Of a stretch of DNA of 64,000 bases, positions 1 through 9,106 are shown piece by piece. The position numbers and the translations under genes were made by a program. Under the pieces are notes generated by a model. The model made no database searches. It had not been told where the DNA came from and saw only the letters and a program-made list of their open reading frames with translations. Within the stretch, counting starts at the first letter, position 1. Each line of letters begins with the position of its first letter. Source of the stretch: Salinicoccus sesuvii (GTDB taxonomy: Bacteria; Bacillota; Bacilli; Staphylococcales; Salinicoccaceae); NCBI RefSeq assembly GCF_042648145.1, contig NZ_JBHRWV010000001.1, positions 372,001-436,000 of the forward strand. The letters are read 5' to 3'.

Positions 1-443
1 GGATTGCTGAAGCTGTTGTTGAGATGTTCAACAGGAAATATGGCATCCATCTGCCAAAAGCAGAAGTGGGCTTTATTGCACTCCATGTGCACTCCTCCAT
101 ATACAACCGTTCACTCCATGATATGAATGTCTTATCGGAGGTGGTCCATCAGGCAATCGTAATCATCGAATATGGTCTTGATACGACGATCGACCAGTCC
201 TCCATCCAGTACGATCGATTTGTACGGCACATCAGCTTCTGCGTGCAACGGGTGATGAATGGGGAAAGTGTCCCTTCGCAAGAACAATTCGATTTGCTAT
301 TGAAAGCGCAATATCCGGCATGCTATAATATAGCTGTAAAAATAATGAAGATGATACAGAATAAATTGCAGCGCAAGGTATATGACTCAGAAGTTGTTTA
401 TCTTACCATGCACATACAGCATTTCAAACATTATTCTAAATAG
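1..443 (+). CDS. glcT: GlcT-type BglG-family transcription antiterminator, 3' part
   Basis: The reading frame is already open at base 3, so the 5' end (RNA-binding domain and most of PRD1) lies outside the window. What remains is the end of PRD1 (GFIALHVHSS, with a conserved His) and all of PRD2 (YDRFVRHISF and LTMHIQHF, each with a conserved His). In GlcT these histidines are phosphorylated by the PTS and control RNA binding. The stop codon touches a RAT-like sequence and is followed by ptsG, the usual target of GlcT, which makes the specific assignment fairly safe. The closest alternatives are SacT/LicT-type antiterminators, but the ptsG context argues against them. Confidence 0.88.
   Translation, partial: IAEAVVEMFNRKYGIHLPKAEVGFIALHVHSSIYNRSLHDMNVLSEVVHQAIVIIEYGLDTTIDQSSIQYDRFVRHISFCVQRVMNGESVPSQEQFDLLLKAQYPACYNIAVKIMKMIQNKLQRKVYDSEVVYLTMHIQHFKHYSK
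300..329 (+). promoter_or_regulatory. candidate ptsG promoter inside glcT
   Basis: TTGAAA at 300-305 and TATAAT at 324-329 are separated by 18 bp, with a TG two bases before the -10 (TGCTATAAT). It lies within the last third of glcT and would start a transcript about 105 nt before the RAT element. That would let ptsG be transcribed independently of glcT. Seen by eye only. Confidence 0.4.
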
Positions 444-517
444 ACGTGTTACCGAAAGGGCATGAGTCTACAGGAATGGTTTATTTAACTATTCTCTGTA
501 TTCTCATGCTCTTTTTC
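443..517 (+). promoter_or_regulatory. ptsG leader: GlcT RAT antiterminator overlapping a terminator
   Basis: Bases 443-466 (GACGTGTTAC...GGCATGAG) resemble the ribonucleic antiterminator (RAT) of B. subtilis ptsG. GCATGAG at 460-466 can also pair with CTCATGC at 503-509, giving a terminator stem followed by a U-rich run (CTTTTTC). The RAT and the terminator share the GGCATGAG segment, so they are mutually exclusive. Unphosphorylated GlcT would stabilise the RAT and let ptsG be read when glucose is being transported. Confidence 0.75.
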
Positions 518-559
518 TGTGTCTTCTTCATAAAAATCTTATTTCAGGAGGAAATCATT

Positions 560-2599
560 ATGTTCAAAAAGCTTTTTGGACAGCTACAGCGTATCGGTAA
601 AGCACTGATGCTTCCAGTGGCGATTCTGCCAGCTGCCGGCCTGATGCTCGGTATTGGTGCGGCACTGCAGACTGATGCGATGGTTGATTGGCTGCCGTTT
701 TTAGAGGCCGGTTGGATTGTGGCATTATCCGACATGCTTCAAGCAGCGGGCTCGGTCGTATTTGACAACTTGGCCTTACTATTCGCACTAGGCGTGGCAG
801 TGGGTCTCGCTAAGGGTGACGGTGTTGCAGCGATTGCAGCATTCGTCGGTTACATGATCATGAACGTGACTATGGGTCAGATTGCAAGCGTCACGCCGGA
901 AATGGCAGCAGATGACCCGGCCTTTGCGAGTGTTCTCGGCATTCCGACAATTCAGACGGGTGTATTCGGCGGTATCATCATCGGTATACTCGCAGCCTGG
1001 GCCTATAACAAGTTCTACAACATCAATCTTCCGGACTTCCTCGGGTTCTTTGCCGGGAAACGTTTCGTACCGATTGTAACAGCAGCTTTGGCATTCATCA
1101 TCGGTTTGGCAATGTTCATCGTTTGGCCGCCAATCCAGAATGCCATGAATGAAGTATCCCTATGGCTCATGGAAGAGAATACGGCAATCGGCGTATTTGC
1201 TTTCGGTATGATCAAGCGATTACTTATTCCATTTGGTCTACACCACATTTTCCACGCACCATTCTGGTTCGAATTCGGAACCTACACGAACGCAGCAGGG
1301 GAAATCGTGCGTGGAGATCTGAATATCTTCTTTGCACAACTGCGTGATGGGGTTGAGCTGACAGCAGGTAACTTCATGCAGGGTGAATTCCCGGTCATGA
1401 TGTTCGGTCTGCCGGCAGCAGCACTTGCGATGTATCATACAGCGCGCCCTGAACGTAAAAAATATGTTGCAGGTATCATGCTCTCAGCAGCATTGACAAG
1501 TTTCCTAACAGGTATCACAGAACCGCTTGAGTTCGCATTCCTGTTTGTTGCGCCAATTCTCTATGTTATACACGCAGTACTCGATGGGCTCAGTTTCCTC
1601 ATCCTCTACCTGCTTGATTTAAACCTGGGCTATACATTCTCAGGTGGCTTCATAGACTTCTTCCTGTTCGGCATTCTACAAAACCGTACAGAGTGGTGGT
1701 GGGTACTTGTTGTGGGTGCTGCATATGCAGTCATCTACTATGTTATCTTCCGCGTCCTCATCCAGGCACTCAATCTTAAAACACCAGGTAGAGAAGACGA
1801 GACATCAGAAACATCGGTTTCTACCGCACAAGAACTGCCATTCAATGTACTCGCTGCGATGGGTGGAGAAGAAAATATTAAGCATCTCGATGCATGTATT
1901 ACACGTCTGCGTGTAGAAGTGGCAGATACTACCGCTGTCGATGAGCCGAAACTAAAAGCACTTGGTGCCTCAGGTGTCATGAAAGTCGGCAACAATATGC
2001 AAGCGATCTTCGGTCCAAAATCAGACCAGATTAGAAATGACATGCAGCGTATTATCGATGGTGAGATTACATCTCCAGCTGAAACGACAGTGACGGAATC
2101 GACTGACGATAACATGGAAGCAGCACAAGATTCACAGATGATGTCCGATGAGAATAAAGATGTCTATTCACCAATCGAAGGTGAGGCAGTGGATCTTGCC
2201 GAAGTGCCAGACCAAGTCTTCAGTGAGAAGATGATGGGTGATGGTATTGCGATCAAGCCATCAAGCGGTACAGTCAGAGCACCATTCGACGGTGAAATCG
2301 TCACTGACTTCCCAACCAAACACGCACTCGGTCTCGTCAACGAAGGTGGACTGGAACTGCTCATCCACTTCGGATTGGATACAGTGAACCTTAAAGGCGA
2401 AGGTTTCGATTTGAAAGTTGCAAGTGGCGATAAAATCAAAAAAGGTGATGTACTGATGGAAGTCGATCTTGACCACATCAGACAGAATGCAAAGAGCGAC
2501 ATTACACCGATTATCATCACCGGACCAGCCGGTACGGAAATTGCAGCCAGAGAATTTGGCAAAGTAAGTAATGATGATGTCGTCATCAACATTAAGTAG
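560..2599 (+). CDS. ptsG: PTS glucose transporter subunit IICBA
   Basis: 679-residue glucose permease of the phosphotransferase system; it imports and phosphorylates glucose at the membrane. Domain order is IIC (about residues 1-430, many membrane helices, with the GITEPLEFAF signature), IIB (about 445-530, phospho-Cys446 in LDACITRLR) and IIA (about 560-679, phospho-His603 in LLIHFGLD). The ATG at 560 is chosen because CAGGAGG lies just upstream; the longer in-frame opening would read through the leader hairpin. Expression is probably controlled by GlcT through the RAT/terminator before the gene. A strong terminator follows. Confidence 0.95.
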   Translation: MFKKLFGQLQRIGKALMLPVAILPAAGLMLGIGAALQTDAMVDWLPFLEAGWIVALSDMLQAAGSVVFDNLALLFALGVAVGLAKGDGVAAIAAFVGYMIMNVTMGQIASVTPEMAADDPAFASVLGIPTIQTGVFGGIIIGILAAWAYNKFYNINLPDFLGFFAGKRFVPIVTAALAFIIGLAMFIVWPPIQNAMNEVSLWLMEENTAIGVFAFGMIKRLLIPFGLHHIFHAPFWFEFGTYTNAAGEIVRGDLNIFFAQLRDGVELTAGNFMQGEFPVMMFGLPAAALAMYHTARPERKKYVAGIMLSAALTSFLTGITEPLEFAFLFVAPILYVIHAVLDGLSFLILYLLDLNLGYTFSGGFIDFFLFGILQNRTEWWWVLVVGAAYAVIYYVIFRVLIQALNLKTPGREDETSETSVSTAQELPFNVLAAMGGEENIKHLDACITRLRVEVADTTAVDEPKLKALGASGVMKVGNNMQAIFGPKSDQIRNDMQRIIDGEITSPAETTVTESTDDNMEAAQDSQMMSDENKDVYSPIEGEAVDLAEVPDQVFSEKMMGDGIAIKPSSGTVRAPFDGEIVTDFPTKHALGLVNEGGLELLIHFGLDTVNLKGEGFDLKVASGDKIKKGDVLMEVDLDHIRQNAKSDITPIIITGPAGTEIAAREFGKVSNDDVVINIK

Positions 2600-2607
2600 C
2601 ATAAAGG

Positions 2608-2639
2608 ACAGCATGCACATCAAGTGCATGCTGTTTTTT
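2608..2639 (+). terminator. terminator after ptsG
   Basis: ACAGCATGCAC and GTGCATGCTGT form an 11-bp stem with a short loop, followed by six T. Confidence 0.9.
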
Positions 2640-2764
2640 GTATATCGTCATGGTTTCTAATTTTAATTTGGCTTTCTAGTATTTGCGATGGATAAAGAGT
2701 GGTTTAACTCATGGAGATAAGCGAGAGGTGATAAATAGAATAAAATCATACTTTTATGTCTGAA

Positions 2765-2793
2765 TTGTCACAAAAATAGTTTTAGACTACAAT
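2765..2793 (+). promoter_or_regulatory. promoter of the S9 peptidase gene
   Basis: TTGTCA (2765-2770), 17-bp spacer, TACAAT (2788-2793). It is 39 bp before the start codon and directly follows the ptsG terminator, so the peptidase gene is probably monocistronic. Confidence 0.6.
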
Positions 2794-2831
2794 AGTGGTA
2801 AGAGTATATTTAAATAAAAGGGGTCTGTACA

Positions 2832-4616
2832 ATGATTGAATTTCCAAAACCGACGGTTGAGCAGTTTTTTACGTCTTATAATATCAACAACTTTACTGTG
2901 AGTCCGGATGAAAAAAAGATCCTGTTCAGTACCAATATGAATGGCAAAGTGAATATCTGGGCTATGGATGCTGCAGATACATACCCATATCTTTTTGCGC
3001 AAAAGGACGAGAATACGAACTTCATAAAATTTGATCCGAAAAACCGCTATGTCTTGGCTGGATATGATCATGATGGGGATGAGAACTATCAGATCTATGC
3101 GACTGGCCCTGAAGGCGGTGTGCCAAAACCGCTCATCACTGGTGAATCGGATGAAAAGTATTTCTTTGCCAAGTTGTCCCAAGACGGCAATAAAATCTAT
3201 TACATGACTTCAAAAGGAAATGAGAGCTTCCTGAATACCGAGGTGTACGATATTGAGACAGGTGAAAAAAAGACGCTGCACGAAGGTGAGCGGGGGCCGA
3301 CCTATCTGGTCGATGTATCGAACGATGAAAAGCATACAGCACATCTTCAGTTACTGGCTAACACCTATATTCTCGGGTTCATCAAGACAAGCTCGGGTTT
3401 TGAATATATCACCCCCGATCCGGATAAAGTGCATACGGTCAGCGGGTTAACATTCATAAAGGATGATGAAGTCTGGTTTGCCACCGATTACGAGAGTGAG
3501 TATAGCTATTTGGCAAAATACAATCTGACAGATAAAGCGTTCTCGAAAGTCATGGATTTTGGTTATGAATCGGTGACGGAAGTCCAGTTCAACCGTGATG
3601 CAAACATGCTCTACGTCACAACGGAAAAAGGTGTTGTGGATAAGCTCTACTACTATGATCTCAATCATGATCAGTCTGATGAAATCATACTGCCTTTTGC
3701 CTCCATTAAACAGTTGAGTACGGTGAAGAGCGGTGATCTCTATGTACTTGGCGGCAGTGCAACAGAGCCATTCAACATTTGGAGATATAGCCACGAAAAA
3801 TGGAACACACTCACAAAGAACCGCGTGCTTGGTGTAACATCGGATGACATGGTGGAACCTGAAACCATTCGCTTTAAATCCTACGATAACTTGGAAATCG
3901 AGGCACTACTGTTTCGTGCGAAAGATGAAAATAGCAACGGCTTCACGATATTCTGGCCACATGGCGGACCACAGGCGGCAGAGCGCAAATCCTACCGGGC
4001 GATGTTCCAGATGTTTTTGAACCGTGGCTATAATATATTCTGCCCAAACTTCAGAGGCAGCACAGGCTACGGGTCTTCTTTTGTAAAACTTGTCGAGCAG
4101 GACTGGGGCCACGGTCCACGTCTTGATAATGTCGAAGCCATCAAATGGCTTTATAACAATGGCATATCATCTCCCGAGAAACTTTTCCTTGTCGGCGGAA
4201 GTTATGGCGGCTACATGGCACTGCTTCTGCATGGTAGGCATCCGGAATATTTCAAGGCAGTCGTCGATATATTCGGTGTCTCCAATCTTTTCACCTTCTA
4301 TGATTCCGTACCAGATCATTGGAAACCGATCATGGAGCGCTGGATCGGGGATCCGCAGAAGGATAAAGAGCGATTCCAGAAGGATTCGCCAATCACCTAC
4401 TTGGATACGATGTCAAAACCGATGCTTGTCATCCAAGGAGCGAAGGACCCGAGAGTCGTCAAAGAAGAGTCGGATCAAATTGTCGAGAAACTAAGAGGTT
4501 CAGGCAGAGAAATTGACTACCTTGTGTTGGATGATGAAGGTCATGGATTTTCAAAGAAGCAAAATGAAATCAAAGTGTATAAGACCATGCTCGAATTTCT
4601 CGAAAAGCACCAGTAG
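2832..4616 (+). CDS. S9-family prolyl oligopeptidase-type peptidase
   Basis: 594 residues, cytosolic (no signal peptide or membrane helix). The N-terminal part to about residue 330 has the repeated beta-strand pattern of a propeller; the C-terminal alpha/beta hydrolase holds the catalytic triad: Ser457 in GGSYGGYM, Asp539 in GAKDPRV and His571 in DEGHGF. Family members (acylaminoacyl-peptidase/DPP-like) release residues from short peptides. The ATG has an AAAGGGG Shine-Dalgarno. Substrate cannot be read from sequence. Confidence 0.88.
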   Translation: MIEFPKPTVEQFFTSYNINNFTVSPDEKKILFSTNMNGKVNIWAMDAADTYPYLFAQKDENTNFIKFDPKNRYVLAGYDHDGDENYQIYATGPEGGVPKPLITGESDEKYFFAKLSQDGNKIYYMTSKGNESFLNTEVYDIETGEKKTLHEGERGPTYLVDVSNDEKHTAHLQLLANTYILGFIKTSSGFEYITPDPDKVHTVSGLTFIKDDEVWFATDYESEYSYLAKYNLTDKAFSKVMDFGYESVTEVQFNRDANMLYVTTEKGVVDKLYYYDLNHDQSDEIILPFASIKQLSTVKSGDLYVLGGSATEPFNIWRYSHEKWNTLTKNRVLGVTSDDMVEPETIRFKSYDNLEIEALLFRAKDENSNGFTIFWPHGGPQAAERKSYRAMFQMFLNRGYNIFCPNFRGSTGYGSSFVKLVEQDWGHGPRLDNVEAIKWLYNNGISSPEKLFLVGGSYGGYMALLLHGRHPEYFKAVVDIFGVSNLFTFYDSVPDHWKPIMERWIGDPQKDKERFQKDSPITYLDTMSKPMLVIQGAKDPRVVKEESDQIVEKLRGSGREIDYLVLDDEGHGFSKKQNEIKVYKTMLEFLEKHQ

Positions 4617-4826
4617 ATTCTTGTGATTCTCCGTGCAGACAATTAGAATGAGTCAGGTGGGTAAGGACATCCATTGTAAAAGAAAATGAAATACCGTCCT
4701 ATAAAAATGAAGCCTGGTACAGCTTTTTGTTTGAAATGTTCTTGAGTTCAATTGGACTCATTATGAGAATGATCAAAGCTGTCACCAGTGCTCTAAAGGT
4801 GTTTCAGGTCTGAAAGGTGAAGATAT

Positions 4827-4982
4827 ATGCATATTGCTATCGCTCTAACGTCAGGTATATTTTTTCTGGTATTAGTTGGCGTCGGGTTCGATAACTGGCC
4901 GCTCGGCATACTTGCTGGCGCGTTTTTTGCAGTAACGAACTTCTTTGTACTCAGAAAAAAGGATGACGATGGACAGACCTGA
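4827..4982 (+). CDS. small membrane protein (51 aa)
   Basis: An unrecognised 51-residue protein starting MHIAIALTSG and ending with the charged tail RKKDDDGQT. It consists of two hydrophobic stretches (about residues 3-20 and 25-42) joined by a short turn containing FDNWPLG, so it is probably a two-helix membrane protein. AAAGGTGA lies at 4813-4820, 6 bp before the ATG. The stop codon sits inside the 5' arm of a strong terminator, which supports a real transcription unit ending here. No function is proposed. Confidence 0.65.
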   Translation: MHIAIALTSGIFFLVLVGVGFDNWPLGILAGAFFAVTNFFVLRKKDDDGQT

Positions 4983-5001
4983 TCATCAGGTCTGTTTTTT
5001 T
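4974..5001 (+). terminator. terminator overlapping the 51-aa ORF stop
   Basis: AGACCTGAT and ATCAGGTCT form a nine-bp stem with a one-base centre, followed by seven T. Confidence 0.85.
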
Positions 5002-5077
5002 GTACCAATACATACGCTTAGAACTTGATTTAAGAGGGAAGAGGAGGACTACAGTAAACGTATTCATAGGAGGAGAT

Positions 5078-6331
5078 ATGGTGGCACAGGAAATGCCTAA
5101 AGATGATGGATTCGATCGGACGCTGAGTGTACTTAAAGAAGGATATGGATTCGTAATGAATAGGCGTGAAGCATTGAATACCGATGTGTTTGAGACCCGG
5201 ATCATGGGAGAGAAAGCGATATGTCTGACCGGTAGCGAGGCTGCAGAACTTTTTTATGACGACACGCGTTTCAGACGTCGGGACGCTGCACCTTCCAGAG
5301 TAGAGAAGACGCTATTCGGTGAAGGAGGTGTGCAAGGACTTGATGGAGAAGCGCATCGCAATCGAAAGGCAATGTTCATGGCCCAGATGGATGACGAGGC
5401 GATGGACGAGATTGGTATGCTTGTACGCCAATATTGGCAATTGTATTTTAAAGAAGCCGGGAGTCTCGAGACCGTGTCACTGTATGAAGCGGCAAAAGTC
5501 GTATTTCTTCAGGTGGCTTGCAAATGGACAGGGGTACCGCTTGAAGACTCCGAAAAGAATGCACTTGCTTCACAGATTTCTGATCTATATGAATCGCCAG
5601 CTGCTCTGGGTCTCCAGCACTGGAAAGGGCGACGTTCCCGTTCGAAGGTCAACGACTGGATTGAAAACCTCGTGGAAGACGTCAGAGCAGGCAAGATTGA
5701 AGTAGATCAGGGGAAAGCACTTTACACATTCTCCTTTCATAGGGATGAAAAAGGTGCGCTTTTAGATAAGGAGACCGCAGCAGTCGAAATTTTAAACCTC
5801 ATACGTCCAATGAACGCGGTGAGCGTTTGGGTAGCCATGATCGGTCTCGCGCTACATGAACACCCGAAAGAAAAGGAGAAGTTGAAAGGTGCAGATGATA
5901 TTGAACTTGAATGGTTCATCCAGGAAGTGCGCAGATACTATCCGTTCTTTCCTTTTGCCGCTGCAAGGACAGATATCGATTTCGAGTGGCAAGGGTATTT
6001 CTTCGAAGCTGGAACACTGACTCTGCTCGATCTGTATGGCACGAATCGTCATCCTTCGGACTGGGTGGAGCCAGAAACATTCATGCCTGAACGTTTCAGA
6101 GGCTGGCAACAGACGCCGTTCAATTTCATCCCGCAAGGCGGTGGTAGTTATGATTTCGGCCATCGTTGTGCCGGAGAATTTGTTACGATTGTCATGATGC
6201 GTGCGACTCTTGATTTTCTCGTCAACACAATCTCATATGATGTACCAGAGCAGGATTTCAGCTTCGAATTCAATGACATTCCAGCTGTACCGAACGACAA
6301 AGTAAAAGTAAACAACTTCAGATTCCTCTAA
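5078..6331 (+). CDS. CYP152-family fatty-acid peroxygenase (cytochrome P450)
   Basis: 417 residues, the length of B. subtilis CYP152A1. Heme-ligand Cys364 lies in FGHRCAGE and the carboxylate-anchoring Arg243 in LIRPMNA. Enzymes of this family use hydrogen peroxide and the substrate's own carboxylate to hydroxylate long-chain fatty acids or, in OleT, to decarboxylate them to terminal alkenes. The residue equivalent to OleT His85 is Gln86 here (GVQGLDG), as in the hydroxylating B. subtilis enzyme, so hydroxylation is the better guess. The ATG at 5078 is preceded by AGGAGG; an upstream in-frame ATG at 5000 lacks such a site. Confidence 0.92.
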   Translation: MVAQEMPKDDGFDRTLSVLKEGYGFVMNRREALNTDVFETRIMGEKAICLTGSEAAELFYDDTRFRRRDAAPSRVEKTLFGEGGVQGLDGEAHRNRKAMFMAQMDDEAMDEIGMLVRQYWQLYFKEAGSLETVSLYEAAKVVFLQVACKWTGVPLEDSEKNALASQISDLYESPAALGLQHWKGRRSRSKVNDWIENLVEDVRAGKIEVDQGKALYTFSFHRDEKGALLDKETAAVEILNLIRPMNAVSVWVAMIGLALHEHPKEKEKLKGADDIELEWFIQEVRRYYPFFPFAAARTDIDFEWQGYFFEAGTLTLLDLYGTNRHPSDWVEPETFMPERFRGWQQTPFNFIPQGGGSYDFGHRCAGEFVTIVMMRATLDFLVNTISYDVPEQDFSFEFNDIPAVPNDKVKVNNFRFL

Positions 6332-6421
6332 GATGAATATAACAACCATGCACAACTGGTCAATTAAGATAAATACTGCGGTACACACTTTATACTTTAA
6401 ATAAGAATAAGGAGGGATTGA

Positions 6422-6631
6422 ATGACTCAGAAAACAATAGCCGTTGAAGGTATGACCTGCGCACATTGTAAGAGTGCCGTAGAAGGCGCATTGTCGGGAC
6501 TTAGGGGTGTCCATTCTGTAGATGTTGATCTTGATTTGAATGAAGTGAACGTTGAGTATGATGAGTCGGAAGTAGACGAAACCGTTATGAAAAAAGCCAT
6601 AGAAAATCAGGGCTATGATGTAAAACATTGA
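6422..6631 (+). CDS. copZ: CopZ-type copper chaperone (HMA domain)
   Basis: A 69-residue single heavy-metal-associated domain with the copper-binding motif GMTCAHC near residues 10-16 and the ferredoxin-like repeat pattern. Such proteins carry Cu(I) in the cytosol to a CopA-type ATPase. AAGGAGGGATTG precedes the ATG. No copA or csoR is adjacent, so it stands alone between P450 and CNNM genes; it could serve a copA elsewhere or another soft metal. Confidence 0.9.
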   Translation: MTQKTIAVEGMTCAHCKSAVEGALSGLRGVHSVDVDLDLNEVNVEYDESEVDETVMKKAIENQGYDVKH

Positions 6632-6638
6632 TTTTGGT

Positions 6639-6669
6639 AATACCTGCTCCGTTAGGAGTAGGTATTTTC
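6639..6669 (+). terminator. terminator after copZ
   Basis: AATACCTGCTCC pairs with GGAGTAGGTATT (one mismatch) around a GTTA loop, followed by a short T run. Confidence 0.75.
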
Positions 6670-6779
6670 TATACGTAATCTTTCTAATCAGTACACATCA
6701 GCATAAAAAAATGGTAAAATGAAAAGAATCTGTGTAAAGTAATATTAAGATAGCTAGAGATATTCGAGGAGGATAAAAA

Positions 6780-8015
6780 TTGATCATTGCGATCATTATA
6801 CTGCTGTTTGTGTCACTGTTTTTTTCAGGTAGTGAGACAGCCCTGACAGCAGTCAATAAAATGAAATTACAGTCCAGGGCGAATAAAGGGGATGCTTCAG
6901 CAAAACGTCTTCTGAGACTGGTTTCAAGACCGAGTGTATTTATCACTACGATACTTATCGGCAACAATATAGCAAACATACTGCTGCCTACGCTCGTGAC
7001 GACAATGGCACTCGACTATGGTGTTAATGTAGCGATCGCTTCTGCTGCACTGACCATTATCATCATTGTTTTCGCAGAGGTCATCCCGAAATCGGTGGCC
7101 GCAACATTTCCGGAACCCATCGCGATGGCGGTCGCACCCATAATCACTTTTTTCGTCGTCATTTTCAAGCCAATCACTGTTGTGCTCAACTGGTTAACGG
7201 ATGCACTGGCTAGAATACTTTCAAAAGGGGAACTTGGGGGGGCTGCATCAGTCTCGAAAGATGAATTGCGTACCATTGTTGATATCGCAGATTCCGAAGG
7301 GATGCTTGCAAAGGATGAGTCCTACAGAATCAAAGGGGTACTGGAATTCCGTAACTTGAATGTGAAGGATGTTCTGACGACCCCAAGGACCGAGATGGAG
7401 GTCATATCTTCAACAGCGACATACGAAGAAGCGCGTGACCATGTCATCAATCATATGTATACAAGGTATCCAGTATACGCAGAAGATATGGACGACATCA
7501 TTGGGGTATTCCACTCGAAATATCTGCTCCAGTGGTCGGTCGATCCATCTAAGAATCTCTTGGACTTTTGTGACCTGGACCCATTGATCATACATGAATT
7601 CCAACCGGTCGAATATGTTCTGCGCAAAATGACCAAAGAACGACGTCACCTTGCGATTGTCATTGATGAGTTTGGTGGTACAGAAGGCATACTGACACAT
7701 GAAGATATTATAGAAGCGATGCTTGGTTTTGAAATAGAGGATGAAACAGATCTCAGGAATGATGCACTCGTGGAATCCATTACAGAAACCCGCATTGTAT
7801 GTGACGGAAAGATCACTCTTCATCGTCTGAATTCGATATTTGATACAGAAATTCCACAGGAAGAAGATACGCTCTCAGGATTTCTGCTCAAGGAGTTCAA
7901 AGACTTCCCTGTTGAAGGGGATACGCTTCAATATGGCCACCTCAAGTTCGAGGTGATGATCATGGAAGACCAGATGATCCGCAAGGTCGATATAGTAAAA
8001 GAAGGCAGTAGGTAG
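6780..8015 (+). CDS. CNNM/CorC-type membrane protein with CBS domains
   Basis: 411 residues. The N-terminal CNNM (DUF21) membrane domain spans about residues 1-170, followed by a CBS pair (about 200-320) and a C-terminal CorC/HlyC domain (about 330-411). Relatives such as B. subtilis YhdP/YugS are linked to magnesium efflux or tolerance; the hemolysin label in older annotations is misleading. The start is TTG at 6780, 7 bp after GAGGAGG. A strong terminator follows. Confidence 0.9.
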   Translation: MIIAIIILLFVSLFFSGSETALTAVNKMKLQSRANKGDASAKRLLRLVSRPSVFITTILIGNNIANILLPTLVTTMALDYGVNVAIASAALTIIIIVFAEVIPKSVAATFPEPIAMAVAPIITFFVVIFKPITVVLNWLTDALARILSKGELGGAASVSKDELRTIVDIADSEGMLAKDESYRIKGVLEFRNLNVKDVLTTPRTEMEVISSTATYEEARDHVINHMYTRYPVYAEDMDDIIGVFHSKYLLQWSVDPSKNLLDFCDLDPLIIHEFQPVEYVLRKMTKERRHLAIVIDEFGGTEGILTHEDIIEAMLGFEIEDETDLRNDALVESITETRIVCDGKITLHRLNSIFDTEIPQEEDTLSGFLLKEFKDFPVEGDTLQYGHLKFEVMIMEDQMIRKVDIVKEGSR

Positions 8016-8048
8016 AAGGTGTACATCCAGACGGATGTACACCTTTTT
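8016..8048 (+). terminator. terminator after the CNNM gene
   Basis: AAGGTGTACATCC / GGATGTACACCTT stem, AGAC loop, then T run. Confidence 0.9.
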
Positions 8049-8092
8049 ATGTGTTAGACTATAGAAAAACACCATGAAAAGGAAGGATTCAT

Positions 8093-9076
8093 TTGAATAT
8101 TTCAACAATAGGCACAGGATTCATTGTAGATCGATTCATCGAAGCAACGAAGCAGGTTGAAGGTGTTGAAGTCTATGCTGTGCATTCACGCACTAAAGAG
8201 CGGGCAAAATCATTCGCTGAAGCACATCAGGTGGACAACCACTTTACTGACGTATCAGAAATGCTTGCTCAAAATCAATACGATACCGTCTACATTGCTT
8301 CGCCGAACAACCTACACTATAAGTATGCCAAGCAGGCACTCGAATACGGCAAGCATGTCATCTGCGAGAAGCCGTTCACCTCGAATACGCGTGAACTTCA
8401 ATCACTCATCGATTTGAGTCGGGAGAAGGGCTTGTTTTTGTTCGAGGCCGTAACCGGAATTCACCTGCCACACTACAAAGCAATAAAAGAACATCTGCAT
8501 AGAGTGGGTGATGTTAAAGTGGTTCAGGCAAACTATTCGCAGTATTCCAGCCGATATGATGTATTAAAGGGCGGGCAAACACCCAATGTTTTCAACCTTG
8601 ATTACTCAGGTGGCGCATTAGCTGACTTGAATATCTATAACCTTCACTTCGTCATCGGGCTCTTTGGCAGACCTGAGACTGTTTCCTACTTCCCGAATAA
8701 GTTTGAGAACGGGATAGATACATCGGGCGTCTGCGTAATGCAGTATGCAAACAGTGTCGCCACGTGTGTCGGTTCGAAGGATACGAAAAGCGAAAACAGC
8801 GTTCTGATACAAGGAGAACAAGGATATATCAAAGTAAATGGATCAGCGAATATTATCGATTCCATCGAAATATGTACTGATGGATACGAAAAAGCGATCG
8901 ACCTTGGTCAGCATGAGAATAATATGGTTTCTGAAATTGAGGATTTCAAAGAAGTCTACGATAACAATGACCATCAATCAGCATCTGATTGGCTCGAACA
9001 CTCCATGCATGTAATGGATGCATTTGAAAAGGCAAGAAAGGGCGCTGACATACTGTATCCCGCAGATAATGAGTAA
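8093..9076 (+). CDS. Gfo/Idh/MocA-family oxidoreductase
   Basis: 327 residues with an N-terminal Rossmann nucleotide-binding fold (GTGFIVDRF near residues 7-15) and the family's CEKPFTSN motif, whose Lys lies in the active site, near residue 90. Family enzymes are NAD(P)-dependent sugar or inositol dehydrogenases or related proteins. The N-terminal glycine motif is shorter than usual. The start is TTG at 8093 with GGAAGGA upstream. No sugar-pathway neighbour helps define the substrate. Confidence 0.85.
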   Translation: MNISTIGTGFIVDRFIEATKQVEGVEVYAVHSRTKERAKSFAEAHQVDNHFTDVSEMLAQNQYDTVYIASPNNLHYKYAKQALEYGKHVICEKPFTSNTRELQSLIDLSREKGLFLFEAVTGIHLPHYKAIKEHLHRVGDVKVVQANYSQYSSRYDVLKGGQTPNVFNLDYSGGALADLNIYNLHFVIGLFGRPETVSYFPNKFENGIDTSGVCVMQYANSVATCVGSKDTKSENSVLIQGEQGYIKVNGSANIIDSIEICTDGYEKAIDLGQHENNMVSEIEDFKEVYDNNDHQSASDWLEHSMHVMDAFEKARKGADILYPADNE

Positions 9077-9106
9077 AATTTTTCTGTATATGCAGCGTAT
9101 CTAATG

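Noticed and set aside
446..559. N-terminal extension of PtsG (a hydrophobic segment)
   Set aside because: It is encoded by the RAT/terminator leader; CAGGAGG before ATG 560 fixes the start.
1738..2115. Long minus-strand open frames within ptsG, including 2164-2592
   Set aside because: They are shadows of a strongly coding gene, with low-complexity Ser/Thr-rich products and no ribosome sites.
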